Positions 39,287-48,602 of a stretch of DNA of 64,000 bases are shown piece after piece; within the stretch, counting starts at the first letter, position 1; every line of letters begins with the position of its first letter. The stretch lies in contig NZ_QORW01000007.1 in the NCBI RefSeq assembly GCF_003574735.1, positions 1 to 64,000 of the forward strand. Reading direction: 5' to 3'. The stretch is from Dongia deserti (lineage in GTDB: Bacteria; Pseudomonadota; Alphaproteobacteria; Dongiales; Dongiaceae). The position numbers were made by a program, and so were the translations under genes. The notes below the pieces were generated by a model. That model worked only from the letters and a program-made list of their open reading frames with translations, did not search any database and was not told where the DNA came from.

Positions 39287-39426
39287 TGGGGTAATCTCCT
39301 TGGTTCTTCTAACCAGGGAGCCTCGTCGCAAGCTCTGTGCCATTCCGTCAATGAAAAGATATCTTGTAAAATCAATCTAATAAGTCCGGCGGCTTGAAAA
39401 CTGGTTCGGCAAATTTTGCCGAGCAC

Positions 39427-41019
39427 TTAGGTCAGAAACGGTGCATCCTCTCGCACCTCGATCAGGGTCGGCCCCCTGGCCGAGAACGCCGCCACGACCG
39501 CATCCTTTAGGGCCTGCAGGCTGCCCGGGCGGACCGCGTCCGCACCGAAGGCGCGGGCCAGCGCCAGGTAGTCGGGGTTGCGCTGACGTACGCCGAGCTC
39601 CGGGATGTCGCGCGCGTTCATGCCTTGGGCGATCTGGCCGAAGGCGTCGTTGTTCCAGACCAGGACGGGGAGGGGAAGGCCTAGCTCCACGGCGGTTCCC
39701 AGTTCTTGCATCGTGAACAGGAACCCGCCATCGCCTACGATCGCGATGGTCGGGCGGTCCGGGCAGGCTATCTTGCCGCCGATCGCCGCAGGCATGGCAT
39801 AGCCCAGGGTTCCGAAGCCGAGCGGATGGAACCAGCGCCGCGGCACCTCGCAGGGGAAGTAGAAGTTGGCCGTGTAGGCAATCTGGGTCATGTCGGTGAA
39901 GACCTGTCCGTCTGCCGGCAGAGCGGCCCGCACGGCGTCGAGCACGGCGACGTGCCTCTTCTCCAGTGGCTGGAGATCCTCTGCATTGGCAGCGCGGATC
40001 CGGGCGATGCGTGTCCCGTCCGGCTTGCGGCCCCCGCGGATGCGCTCGGTCAGGGCTGCGAGAGTCGGTCCTGCATCGGCGAGCAACGCGATACTTGGCG
40101 GATAGTCGCGCGTGAGGGTCGGGGCATCGATGTCGATGCGGATCAACTTGCCGCGAAAGGTGAGTGATCCGCTCCAATGGTCTGTTTCTGCAAGTTCTGT
40201 CCCGACTGCGATCACCAGATCGGAGTCTGCCAGCGCCTGCTGTGTGGCCTCGCTTTGCAGGCTGGAACTCAAGGTCGCCGGATCGGAATCGGCGATCACG
40301 CCCTTGCCGGCGGTGGTCGTCACCGCGACCGCGCCGGACTTGCGCAGGAAGGCGCGTGCCTCCGCCTCGCAGTCGGCACAGCCGCCGCCGAAAATGACCA
40401 TCGACCGCTCCGCCGCGTCGATCAGCTTGGCCGCCGCTTCGATGTCCGGTCCCTTCGGCTGCGGCCGGCTCGCGCGCCGGCGCTGCACATCGGTCACGGC
40501 AGCTGGCGCGCGCAGCATATCGAGGGTGAGGTTGAGGACAGCAGGTCGCGCACGGCCGGCCTCGAACAAGCGGAATGCATCCGCCATCGCGTCGGGCAGT
40601 TCCGCTGGGTCGCGGATGGTGCGCGTGAGGCCGGTCAGCGGCTGGATCGCGGCCTGCTGGTCCGTGATCTCGTGCAATCGCCCCCGGCCTTTGCCGAGAT
40701 CGCTGCTGTCATTGACGCTGGCCAGCACCAGGACCGGCACGGAATCCGAGTAGGCCTGGCCGATCGGTGTCGCCGCGTTCATCAGGCCTGGGCCGGTGAT
40801 CAGGCAGCAAACGCCGGGCCGGCCGGAGGCGCGGGCATAGCCGTCCGCCATGAAGCCCGCGCCCTGTTCATGCCGTACGCCGATATGGCGCATCTTGCGA
40901 TCGGCGATGCCGCGATAGAGTTCCAAGGTGTGGACGCCCGGAATCCCGAACACCGTGTCCACTCCATATGCCTCCAGCAGGGCGATCGCCGCGTGCCCGC
41001 CAACCTGATTGGAACGCAT
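39427..41019 (-). CDS. Thiamine-diphosphate decarboxylase (acetolactate synthase/AruI-like)
   Basis: 530 aa. N-terminal pyrimidine-binding domain with catalytic Glu51 (RHEQGAGFMADGYARA), a central domain, and C-terminal ThDP/Mg domain with GDGGFLFTMQELGTA ... WNNDAFG. Homologues of this compact type are often annotated as 5-guanidino-2-oxopentanoate decarboxylase (AruI), which acts after arginine transamination or oxidation. The start has GAGGAAAA upstream. Single gene, divergent from the AEC transporter. Specific substrate is an inference. Confidence 0.8.
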   Translation of the reverse strand: MRSNQVGGHAAIALLEAYGVDTVFGIPGVHTLELYRGIADRKMRHIGVRHEQGAGFMADGYARASGRPGVCCLITGPGLMNAATPIGQAYSDSVPVLVLASVNDSSDLGKGRGRLHEITDQQAAIQPLTGLTRTIRDPAELPDAMADAFRLFEAGRARPAVLNLTLDMLRAPAAVTDVQRRRASRPQPKGPDIEAAAKLIDAAERSMVIFGGGCADCEAEARAFLRKSGAVAVTTTAGKGVIADSDPATLSSSLQSEATQQALADSDLVIAVGTELAETDHWSGSLTFRGKLIRIDIDAPTLTRDYPPSIALLADAGPTLAALTERIRGGRKPDGTRIARIRAANAEDLQPLEKRHVAVLDAVRAALPADGQVFTDMTQIAYTANFYFPCEVPRRWFHPLGFGTLGYAMPAAIGGKIACPDRPTIAIVGDGGFLFTMQELGTAVELGLPLPVLVWNNDAFGQIAQGMNARDIPELGVRQRNPDYLALARAFGADAVRPGSLQALKDAVVAAFSARGPTLIEVREDAPFLT

Positions 41020-41165
41020 GCACTTTTCCTCGTCGGATTGCCAACTTAGCCAAAGCTGTGTACAGCTTGCTGGCGATTATCGTAGGGCGAATGTCGGGGG
41101 TGCGGCAATCGTCCTTCCTGTGCCATAAGCGAGGGGCCTCATCGTGACTCCGGGGGAAAGGGTTC

Positions 41166-42044
41166 TTGCTCAGTCAATTGAGTGCGGTGGTCCTGCCGGT
41201 ACTACTGGTTGCCGGCATCGGGTTCACCTGGGCCAAGATGGGACGCCGCTTCGACAGCGTGTTCCTCACCGATATCGCGACGAATATCGGCACGCCGTGC
41301 CTGGTGGCCCACGCGCTGATGACACTGGAAATCGCGCCCAAGGCCATCGCGGAGATGGGCGTGGCAGTGTTGACGGCCGTCGCCGGCTTCCTTGTGCTCG
41401 GCTTCATCGTGCTGCGCGTCCTCAAGCTCTCGATCAATTCCTATCTGCCGGCACTGACCTTCCCCAATACCGGCAATATGGGCCTGCCGCTCGCCTTGTT
41501 CGCGTTCGGGCAGGAAGGGCTGGCCTTGGCCGTGGTCTATTTCAGCTGCACGGTCACGCTGCAGTTCACCCTGGGTATCTCGCTGTCGGCCGGCAACCTG
41601 TCGCTCTCGCGCCTCGTTCGCACGCCGACGATCTATGCCGTCGTGATCTCGATCGTTCTGCTGGTGCTGGGCATACAGCTGCCGACCTGGATCGAGAACA
41701 CGATCGGCGTCCTGGGCGACATCACGATCCCAATGATGCTGCTGATCCTGGGCGTCTCGCTGGCGCAGCTGAAGGTGAACGAACTGGGGCGCAACCTGCT
41801 GCTCTCCATCGTGCGGCTGGCGGGTGGGTTCCTGATCGCGCTGGTGGTGGTCAATGTCTACGAGCTGCCGCCCACCGCGGCGGGCGTCCTCATCATCCAG
41901 AGCGCGATGCCGGTCGCTGTGTTCAACTTTCTGTTCGCGCAGTATTACGGCCGCGCCCACGCCGACGTAGCGGCTATGGTGGTGATCTCCACCGCGCTCT
42001 CGTTCCTGACGCTGCCGCTGCTCGCGTATTTCGTCCTGCACTGA
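41166..42044 (+). CDS. AEC-family transporter
   Basis: 292 aa with a TTG start at 41166 and GGGGGAAAGGG upstream. Ten hydrophobic segments typical of the auxin-efflux-carrier family, with TFPNTGNMGLPLALFA (about residues 97-112), the conserved helix break, and PMMLLILGVSL later. Bacterial members export or import malate, malonate and other acids; substrate unknown. The CocE-like hydrolase follows 7 bp later. Confidence 0.85.
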   Translation: MLSQLSAVVLPVLLVAGIGFTWAKMGRRFDSVFLTDIATNIGTPCLVAHALMTLEIAPKAIAEMGVAVLTAVAGFLVLGFIVLRVLKLSINSYLPALTFPNTGNMGLPLALFAFGQEGLALAVVYFSCTVTLQFTLGISLSAGNLSLSRLVRTPTIYAVVISIVLLVLGIQLPTWIENTIGVLGDITIPMMLLILGVSLAQLKVNELGRNLLLSIVRLAGGFLIALVVVNVYELPPTAAGVLIIQSAMPVAVFNFLFAQYYGRAHADVAAMVVISTALSFLTLPLLAYFVLH

Positions 42045-42051
42045 GGGTGCC

Positions 42052-44070
42052 ATGCAGGTGGTGACAGAGTTCCCGCGGCGCATCCGCTGCGTCGACAACC
42101 TGTGGATTCCGATGGCCGACGGCGTGCGGCTGGCGGCGCGGATGTGGCTGCCCGAGAATGCCGACGCCGATCCGGTGCCCGCGATCCTCGAATGCTTGCC
42201 CTACCGCAAACGGGATGGCCTGAAGACGCGCGATGAGGAGATGCATCCCTATTTCGCCGGGCACGGCTACGCCTGCCTCCGCATCGATCTGCGCGGCACC
42301 GGCGATTCCGAGGGGCTGCCCGACGACGAATACACGCCTGCGGAGCAGGCCGATCTGATCGCCGCCATCGCCTGGGTCGCGGAGCAGAGCTGGTGCTCGG
42401 GCAAGGTCGGGATGATGGGAATCTCCTGGGGCGGCTTCAATGCGCTCCAGGTGGCGATGCACCGGCCGCCAGCCTTGAAGGCCATCATCACCGTCTGCGC
42501 ATCGGACGACCGCTACAACGACGATGTGCATTACATGCAGGGCTGCCTGCTGCACGACAATTTCGCCTGGTCCTCGGCGATGTATGCCTTCGTCTCGCAG
42601 CCGCCCGATCCGGCGGTGGTCGGCGAACGCTGGCGCGACATGTGGCTCCAGCGCCTCCAGCACTACAAGTATCCGGCGCGCATCTGGTACGCCCACCAGC
42701 GCCGCGACGACTATTGGCGCCAGGGCTCGGCCTGCGAGAACTATGACGCGATCGAATGCGCCGTGTTCGCGATCGGCGGCTGGGAAGACGGCTATTCCAA
42801 CGCGGTCGGGCGCCTGGTGGAGAGGCTGAAGGCGCCCTGTCTCGGTTTGGTCGGGCCATGGGGCCATGCTTATCCCAACAAGGCACTGCCCGGCCCGGCG
42901 ATCGGCTTCCTGCAGGAGGCGCTGCGCTTCTGGGATCACTGGCTGAAGGGCCGCGACACCGGCCTGATGGCCGAGCCGAAGCTGAAAGCGTGGATGAACA
43001 CGTCGCATGCGCCGGATCCCTGCGCGGCGTTGCGGCCCGGCCGCTGGATCGCCCATCGCGACTGGCCGGCGCCGCGTATTGCGATGCAGGACTTCTGGCT
43101 TGGTCCGCGCGGGCTTGAGGCAACACAGCAATCCGATGCACCCCTTTGCACCAAATCACCCCAGAATACCGGCGCCATGACGGTCGAATGGTGCTCCTAT
43201 GGCGGCAGCGACGGCGACTTCCCGGACGATCAACGCACCGATGACGGCTGTTCGCTCTGCTTCGATACCCTGCCGCTCGATGCACCGCTGGCATTCTTTG
43301 GCACGCCGCGCCTGCACTTGACGTTTTCGGTTGACCGGCCGGTGGCCAAGATCTGCGTCAGGCTCAATGATGTCGCACCAGACGGCACATCGACGCGCAT
43401 CACCTACACCCTTTTCGGGCTCAACCATGCCTGGGACGAGGCCAATCCGATCGCGCTGGAGCCGAGGAAGATCTATCGCGCCACCATCCCACTCAACACG
43501 ATCGCCTATGAGGTCTCGGCCGGCCACCGCTTACGCGTGGCGATCTCCACGGCCTGCTGGCCGCAGCTTTGGCCCGGGCCTGAAGCGCTCACGCTCACGG
43601 TCCATGTGCATGACAGCCGGCTGGCGCTACCAGTGCGGCCGCCGCATCCGGAGGATTCGGATCTGGGTCCTTTCGATCCGCCTGCCAAATCGGCGCGGGA
43701 GCCCTACACCATCACGCGCGCGGATGACTGGCGCCGCACGATTACGCGCGACGTGGCGACTGGCGCGACCGAGCTGGTGATGGTGAAGGACAGCGGCGGG
43801 ATCCGTTATGACGATATCGACTGGCGGCTGGATTGCGGCGCCATCGAGCGCTATCGCATCCGACCCAACGATCCGCTGTCGGCCGAAGCGGATTGCGTCT
43901 ATCACCACGAACTGTCGCGAGGCGACTGGGTTGCGCGCAGCGTCACGCGGACGACCCTGAAGGGCGACGCGACGCATTTCCATTTCACCGCGACGGTGGA
44001 CGCCTATCTCAACGGCGAGCGAATCTTTTCCGACCAGGATGTCTTTTCCATCCCGCGGGATTTCATGTAG
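42052..44070 (+). CDS. CocE/NonD-family hydrolase
   Basis: 672 aa, X-Pro dipeptidyl-peptidase/cocaine esterase family. The alpha/beta hydrolase domain has Ser125 (GISWGGFNAL), Asp246 (GGWEDGYSNA) and His272 (GPWGHAYP), followed by the jelly-roll domain PepX_C (about residues 320-540). An extra about 130-residue C-terminal domain lengthens it beyond the about 570 aa of CocE. No signal peptide, so cytoplasmic. Substrate is an ester or amide of unknown type; pairs with the AEC transporter. Confidence 0.88.
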   Translation: MQVVTEFPRRIRCVDNLWIPMADGVRLAARMWLPENADADPVPAILECLPYRKRDGLKTRDEEMHPYFAGHGYACLRIDLRGTGDSEGLPDDEYTPAEQADLIAAIAWVAEQSWCSGKVGMMGISWGGFNALQVAMHRPPALKAIITVCASDDRYNDDVHYMQGCLLHDNFAWSSAMYAFVSQPPDPAVVGERWRDMWLQRLQHYKYPARIWYAHQRRDDYWRQGSACENYDAIECAVFAIGGWEDGYSNAVGRLVERLKAPCLGLVGPWGHAYPNKALPGPAIGFLQEALRFWDHWLKGRDTGLMAEPKLKAWMNTSHAPDPCAALRPGRWIAHRDWPAPRIAMQDFWLGPRGLEATQQSDAPLCTKSPQNTGAMTVEWCSYGGSDGDFPDDQRTDDGCSLCFDTLPLDAPLAFFGTPRLHLTFSVDRPVAKICVRLNDVAPDGTSTRITYTLFGLNHAWDEANPIALEPRKIYRATIPLNTIAYEVSAGHRLRVAISTACWPQLWPGPEALTLTVHVHDSRLALPVRPPHPEDSDLGPFDPPAKSAREPYTITRADDWRRTITRDVATGATELVMVKDSGGIRYDDIDWRLDCGAIERYRIRPNDPLSAEADCVYHHELSRGDWVARSVTRTTLKGDATHFHFTATVDAYLNGERIFSDQDVFSIPRDFM

Positions 44071-44079
44071 GGCGGAAAG

Positions 44080-44739
44080 CTACTTCAGGGGAACGGCGGT
44101 CGCCGGCAAGGACTCGCCGAAATGGGCGAGCAGGGCAGGCACCATCTGCTGCATCGATGAATCGACGTTGACTTGCAGGCTGTCACGTTCGATCTGCCCG
44201 CGCCAGACATAGAGGCCGGACTTGCGGTCATAAACCGACAGGCTGACGCGCAGCAGATGACCGCCACGTTGAACCTCGACCGGTGACAGGAACGCGCCTC
44301 TCGTATTGTCGAAGAAGTTGCCTTGTGTCAGCGGATCGCCGGCCGCGCTCTTTTCGGAGTTGGTGTACTGGTCACCGCGGACCGACCCTTGCGTCGCGCG
44401 CGGCGCGTTCTGCTCCTGCCCGACACCACGTACGAGCACGGCGGTAACGTCGAGTGCATAGGGCGCGTCGCGCGAAATGGTGTAGCCGCCCTGCTTCAGC
44501 GTGCCGCTGGTCAACTCGACGGCATCACTTGCGAGCTCGGTGCTTAGGCCGGTCGAGACGTCCAAGGCAGTGCCGGCGGGGATTTGCGTGTAGCTGGTTG
44601 CGGTCGCGATCGCGATGGCATTGGAGTCAATCGACGCCTGCTCCAGGTCCAACGGCGCGTCCTGCGCCAACGCCGGCTGCCACAGCAGCAGCGCCAATGC
44701 CGAACAGGCCAGAAGGGTCCGCGTCAGTCGCATGCTCAT
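44080..44739 (-). CDS. Exported protein of unknown function
   Basis: 219 aa. Signal peptide of about 25 residues (LACSALALLLWQPALA-QDA). The mature part has no membrane segment; a C-terminal SLSVYDRKSGLYVWRGQIERD stretch is reminiscent of DUF4136-like outer-membrane-associated proteins but the match is weak. Convergent with the CocE-like gene (9 bp). Confidence 0.65.
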   Translation of the reverse strand: MSMRLTRTLLACSALALLLWQPALAQDAPLDLEQASIDSNAIAIATATSYTQIPAGTALDVSTGLSTELASDAVELTSGTLKQGGYTISRDAPYALDVTAVLVRGVGQEQNAPRATQGSVRGDQYTNSEKSAAGDPLTQGNFFDNTRGAFLSPVEVQRGGHLLRVSLSVYDRKSGLYVWRGQIERDSLQVNVDSSMQQMVPALLAHFGESLPATAVPLK

Positions 44740-44794
44740 AAACCTAAATGTAGGTACCTTAACCGTCGATTACCAAGGGTAACGTACGGCCACA

Positions 44795-46045
44795 TCAATA
44801 TCGTCCATAACGATACAGGCGGGTGTCGAGTTCCGTCGCCCTGCCCATCATTTGATCAGCGAGCAGGCGCGCCGAGCCGCAGCACATGGTCCAGCCGAGA
44901 TAGCCGTGACCGGTGTTAAGCCACAGATTGCGCACAGAAGTTGGCCCGATATAGGGCGGCCCATCGGGTGTGGCCGGACGGAGACATGCCCAATGTTCCG
45001 CACGATCGAGGACGATGCCGTCGCGAAACAATTCGCGGCCGGTCGCTAGAATTTTCGTGAAATTCTCGGGGCTATAGCTCGTGTCGTAGCCGCCGACCTC
45101 GGCAACCGACGTCATGCGGACGCGATCGCCCAGCCGCGCGAACGCGACCAGAGTGCCCTCGTCGAGCCCGCCGGTACGCGGCGCTTGCTCCGGATCACCG
45201 ACTGGCGCCGTGATGGAATAACCTTTGACCGGATAGATGGGCAGATGCAGACCGGCGCGGCGCGCCAGTTGCGGCGAATAACTGCCGGCTGCCAGAACAA
45301 AGGCATCGGCCTTGATGGGCCCGCTGGCAGTCTTCAAGGCTGTCACGCGATCGCCTTCGAGGTCGAGCCCGTCGATCGTGGTGGAGAGGCGAAAGGTGAC
45401 GCCGCGCGCCTTGCAGACCTCGGCCAGAGCCTCGGTAAAGCGCCGGGCGTCGCCCACCTCGTCCGACGTGCCGTGCATGGCACCGACGAACTTGGAGCAG
45501 GCGTGCGCGAGGCCGGGCTCGATTGCCACCACCTCGTCCCAGGAGATCGGCTTGATCGCCGCGCCGACTTCGCGCAGCAGCGCTAGGTTCCTGTCGTTCA
45601 GCTCCAACTCATGGCGGTCGCGGAACAGGTAGAGGACCCCTTGGGAGCCACGCTGCCAGCTGATGCCAGTTTCGCGCGTAACCTTGTCAGTTTCCGCCAT
45701 GCTGTAGAAACACAGCCTGGTCTTGGCGAGGGTGTTGGCGCGGTGCCGGCCGGGCGTGCAATGGCGCAGGAAGCGCAGGCCCCAGTCGAGCAACTGGCTG
45801 TTCATGTGCGGCTTGAAACGCAAGCCGCTGTCGGCCTGCCACAGCGACTTCAGCAGCAGCCAGGGCGCGCTGGGCGCTGCCCAGGAGAACGAATGATTCG
45901 GGGTCAGCAGGCTGGCATTGGCAAAACTGGTTTCCCGCGCCGGGCCTGATTGCCGGTCGAGCACCAGGATTTCGTGGCCTTCCTTGGCCAGGTAATAGGC
46001 GGACGCCACGCCTAGCAGGCCGGCGCCGATGATCGCGATGCGCAT
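44795..46045 (-). CDS. dadA: D-amino acid dehydrogenase (DadA family)
   Basis: 416 aa. FAD-binding GAGLLGVASAYYLAKEGHE at residues 7-25, a DAO fold, and the C-terminal GHGYLGWTMCCGSARLLADQ stretch typical of DadA. Oxidatively deaminates D-amino acids and passes electrons to the respiratory chain. No alr racemase alongside, so the substrate range is not defined by context. Confidence 0.88.
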   Translation of the reverse strand: MRIAIIGAGLLGVASAYYLAKEGHEILVLDRQSGPARETSFANASLLTPNHSFSWAAPSAPWLLLKSLWQADSGLRFKPHMNSQLLDWGLRFLRHCTPGRHRANTLAKTRLCFYSMAETDKVTRETGISWQRGSQGVLYLFRDRHELELNDRNLALLREVGAAIKPISWDEVVAIEPGLAHACSKFVGAMHGTSDEVGDARRFTEALAEVCKARGVTFRLSTTIDGLDLEGDRVTALKTASGPIKADAFVLAAGSYSPQLARRAGLHLPIYPVKGYSITAPVGDPEQAPRTGGLDEGTLVAFARLGDRVRMTSVAEVGGYDTSYSPENFTKILATGRELFRDGIVLDRAEHWACLRPATPDGPPYIGPTSVRNLWLNTGHGYLGWTMCCGSARLLADQMMGRATELDTRLYRYGRY

Positions 46046-46148
46046 GGGGTGAAGACGGTCGGCAGTTGAGCAGGTTGTTGAACGCGGCGCAAGACTGCCA
46101 TAATCGGGGTGGAACCGATATGGGAATCACAATCACGCTGGAGCCGCC

Positions 46149-46652
46149 ATGCACTGTCTTCGTGCTACCCGCCCGCTTTTGCCATCCGCTTTGCTCGCCG
46201 CCGTGATCTTCGGAGCCTGGGTGACCGGATGGTCTCCCGCGGCCAATGCGCAATCCCAGGCGCCGGCCGGCCCAGCAATGACACCGGACGAGATTGCGGC
46301 GTGCCTGTGCCAGAAAGAGGTGCTGGATCAGCAGCAATCGAACGTGGACACGCAGGGCGCACTGCTGCAGGAGCGCCAGCGGGAGCTGACCAACCTGGAC
46401 ACCCAGATCAAGCAGCAGGCGGCGCGGACACCCTCGACCGACGTTGTCGGCCAGCAGGTGCTGCAGGACCTGATCGCGCAGCAGATCGCGCTCAGGAACC
46501 TGATCCAGCTCCAGATCCGGCCGGCCTACAATCAGCAGCTCAACCAACTGCGGCAGACGATCGAGACCTACAACGTCCAGTGCACCACGCGGCCGCGTTA
46601 TGTACTCGACGTGGAAAAGGCGCAGCAGAACCTGGTCTGCCCGAAGCCCTAA
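46149..46652 (+). CDS. Exported coiled-coil protein of unknown function
   Basis: 167 aa. N-terminal signal of about 34 residues (AVIFGAWVTGWSPAANA). The mature region is Gln-rich with predicted coiled coil (VLDQQQSNVDTQGALLQERQ, RELTNLDTQIKQQAA). Three cysteines (CLCQ, QCTT, VCPK) could form disulphides. Homology not recognised. Divergent from dadA. Confidence 0.7.
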   Translation: MHCLRATRPLLPSALLAAVIFGAWVTGWSPAANAQSQAPAGPAMTPDEIAACLCQKEVLDQQQSNVDTQGALLQERQRELTNLDTQIKQQAARTPSTDVVGQQVLQDLIAQQIALRNLIQLQIRPAYNQQLNQLRQTIETYNVQCTTRPRYVLDVEKAQQNLVCPKP

Positions 46653-46668
46653 CGGTCCCAATCGTGCT

Positions 46669-46692
46669 CCCTCCCCCGCAAAGGGGGAAGGG
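46669..46692. repeat. GC-tract extragenic palindrome, copy 3
   Basis: CCCTCCCCC (46669-46677) faces GGGGGAAGGG (46683-46692) around GCAAA, with one unpaired A. Same family as 14710 and 35135. Sits between the convergent ends of the coiled-coil and ACT-domain genes, where it may also terminate transcription. Confidence 0.6.
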
Positions 46693-46714
46693 AAGCCTCT
46701 TGGGAATGTGGGAG

Positions 46715-47242
46715 CTACACCTGCTCCCAGCGGCAGGAGAGGTTCATCTGGCCGGCGGTGTTGGCGACGGTTGCCATGCAGACGGCTTCCTTGCCCTTGG
46801 GCACGGAGATCGACATCCGCAGCAGGAAGCGCGCTCCGCTCGCGCCCGGCACGCTCTCGGAATTGAGCTCTACGATGTTCGCGCCGATCTGTCGGAGGGC
46901 CTCACTGAGCCGCGCGATCAGGCCGGGCGAATCATCGCCGGTGATCTCGATCCGGTGCGTGATGTAGGCGGACGGGTCGTGTGTCTCGCGGTAGACGAAG
47001 GGCGCGACGGAAAGCTCGGCGCCCCGCAGCACCGGCATCGATCGAAGGTCTTCCTCCACGTCAGGGATGGTGACGTCCGGCGGCAGCTTCGCGACCAGAG
47101 TGAACTTCGCGCCGCTGCCCAGCACAGCAAAGGTCGTGTCACCCAGGTTGATGCCGAGCTCATAGAGCCGCCCGGTGACATCCGCGATCAGGCCGGCGCG
47201 ATCTTCGCACATGATGGAGACAAGGGCGGTTTGGGTCGCCAT
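46715..47242 (-). CDS. Double-ACT-domain protein (GcvR-like)
   Basis: 175 aa from ATG 47242, with AAGGAG 8 nt upstream. Two ACT domains (about residues 4-80, SIMCEDRAGLIADVTG; and 94-170, ITGDDSPGLIARLSEALRQIG), the architecture of GcvR, a repressor cofactor that senses glycine. No DNA-binding domain. It is 17 bp downstream of a glycine/sarcosine-oxidase-like gene, supporting a link to glycine or amino-acid metabolism. Confidence 0.82.
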   Translation of the reverse strand: MATQTALVSIMCEDRAGLIADVTGRLYELGINLGDTTFAVLGSGAKFTLVAKLPPDVTIPDVEEDLRSMPVLRGAELSVAPFVYRETHDPSAYITHRIEITGDDSPGLIARLSEALRQIGANIVELNSESVPGASGARFLLRMSISVPKGKEAVCMATVANTAGQMNLSCRWEQV

Positions 47243-47259
47243 GGCTAGATCTCCTTTGC

Positions 47260-48438
47260 TCACACGACATTGGCCTCGCGGATCGCCTGGCCGTTCAGTA
47301 CTCGATCATAGCCGAAGCGCCGCAGATCCAATGTGCGATACTCCCCGAAGGTCACGAGCTCGCTGAGCGCGCGCCCGATCGCGGGTGATTGCTGAAGCCC
47401 ATGGCCGGAGAACCCGTTCGCCATCAGAAAGTTCGGCACGTGCGGCGCCGTGCCGATAATGACGTTCTGATCGAGGGTGTTGTAGTCGTAGTGACCGGCC
47501 CAGGCGCGGATCAGCTTGATCGCCTCGAAGGCCGGCACGCGGTGGGCAAGGGTGGGCCAGATCACCTCCTCGAACAGGCTGTAGTCGAGTTCGAAGTCCG
47601 TGCTGTCGGGATCGTTGGCTTCTTCCGGCGAGACGCCGCAGACGAAGTTGGCGCCCTCAGGCCGCACCCACACGCCGGTCGGATCGATGGTGAGCGGAAC
47701 GTCGGTCAGCTCTTCGCGGCAATCGAACACATAGACCAGGCGCTTGCGCGGCCTGACCGGCAGATCAAGGCCGATCCACGCCGCGATGCGCCAGGCATTG
47801 ATACCCCCGCAATTGATGACCGCGCCGCATCCGATCGTCTCGCCGGAGCGCAGCGAAACCGAAGTCACGCGGTTCTGCGAGACGTTGATGCCCGCGACCT
47901 CTTCCTGGATATAAGTCACGCCGAGTGAACGCGCCTTGCGCCGGAACGCCTGCAGCAGGCTGTAGGGATCGAGCCAGCCCTCGTTGCGTGGGCCGAAGCT
48001 GCCGCCCGCCAGATCGCTGCAGTTGAGCCAAGGGAAGGTGGCGGCTAGTTCGTTGGGCGTCAGCAAACGTGTCTCGGCGCCGAGTTGATGCTGCAGCTGC
48101 TGGTTGGCAATCAAGGTGCGCAGGCCCGCGCCGGTCGCCAGGAAGAGATATCCGCCTTCATGGAACTGCAGGCTCGGCGCCTCGCCTGCGACCGTCAGGT
48201 ACTCGGCAGCCGACTTTATGAAGGAGGCGCCGAACGACGAAATCAGCACGTTCTCGGGCGTCGAGAATTGCTGCCGGATACCGCCGGCCGAGCGTGGCGT
48301 GGCGGCTTCGGCATACGTGGGATCCCGCTCGACAACAGCTATACTTCCGCCAAACGCTTCCTCTGCAGCCAGGAAATAGGCCGCTGAGGAGCCGATGACG
48401 CCGCCGCCGACGATCACTACGTCGAATTTTCTCGACAT
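47260..48438 (-). CDS. FAD-dependent amine/amino-acid oxidoreductase (DAO family)
   Basis: 392 aa from ATG 48438; a longer in-frame reading to 48600 has no family similarity. FAD motif VVIVGGGVIGSSAAYFLA, the DAO-family VIGTAPHVPNFLMANGFSGHG near the C-terminus, and GGYLFLAT. Glycine/sarcosine oxidase or dehydrogenase-like. Transcribed into the ACT-domain gene. Confidence 0.85.
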   Translation of the reverse strand: MSRKFDVVIVGGGVIGSSAAYFLAAEEAFGGSIAVVERDPTYAEAATPRSAGGIRQQFSTPENVLISSFGASFIKSAAEYLTVAGEAPSLQFHEGGYLFLATGAGLRTLIANQQLQHQLGAETRLLTPNELAATFPWLNCSDLAGGSFGPRNEGWLDPYSLLQAFRRKARSLGVTYIQEEVAGINVSQNRVTSVSLRSGETIGCGAVINCGGINAWRIAAWIGLDLPVRPRKRLVYVFDCREELTDVPLTIDPTGVWVRPEGANFVCGVSPEEANDPDSTDFELDYSLFEEVIWPTLAHRVPAFEAIKLIRAWAGHYDYNTLDQNVIIGTAPHVPNFLMANGFSGHGLQQSPAIGRALSELVTFGEYRTLDLRRFGYDRVLNGQAIREANVV

Positions 48439-48507
48439 TCCATAACCCAGCTTTAGCCGATTGGTTTCATTGGATTGTTGTGCCCCGTCGTCCACCTGGG
48501 CCGCGTG

Positions 48508-48531
48508 GGTGGCAGCACAGGAACTGCCACC
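48508..48531. promoter_or_regulatory. Inverted repeat in a divergent intergenic region
   Basis: GGTGGCAG (48508-48515) and CTGCCACC (48524-48531), perfect 8-bp arms around 8 nt, lie midway between the DAO-family gene and the Gre-family gene. Position suits an operator; identity unknown. Confidence 0.35.
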
Positions 48532-48602
48532 GGATTCCTTTGACCCGCAACCAAATCTGATGGAGTGTATTGGGATATGAGGTCCGCAACATTGGGTCAA
48601 GC

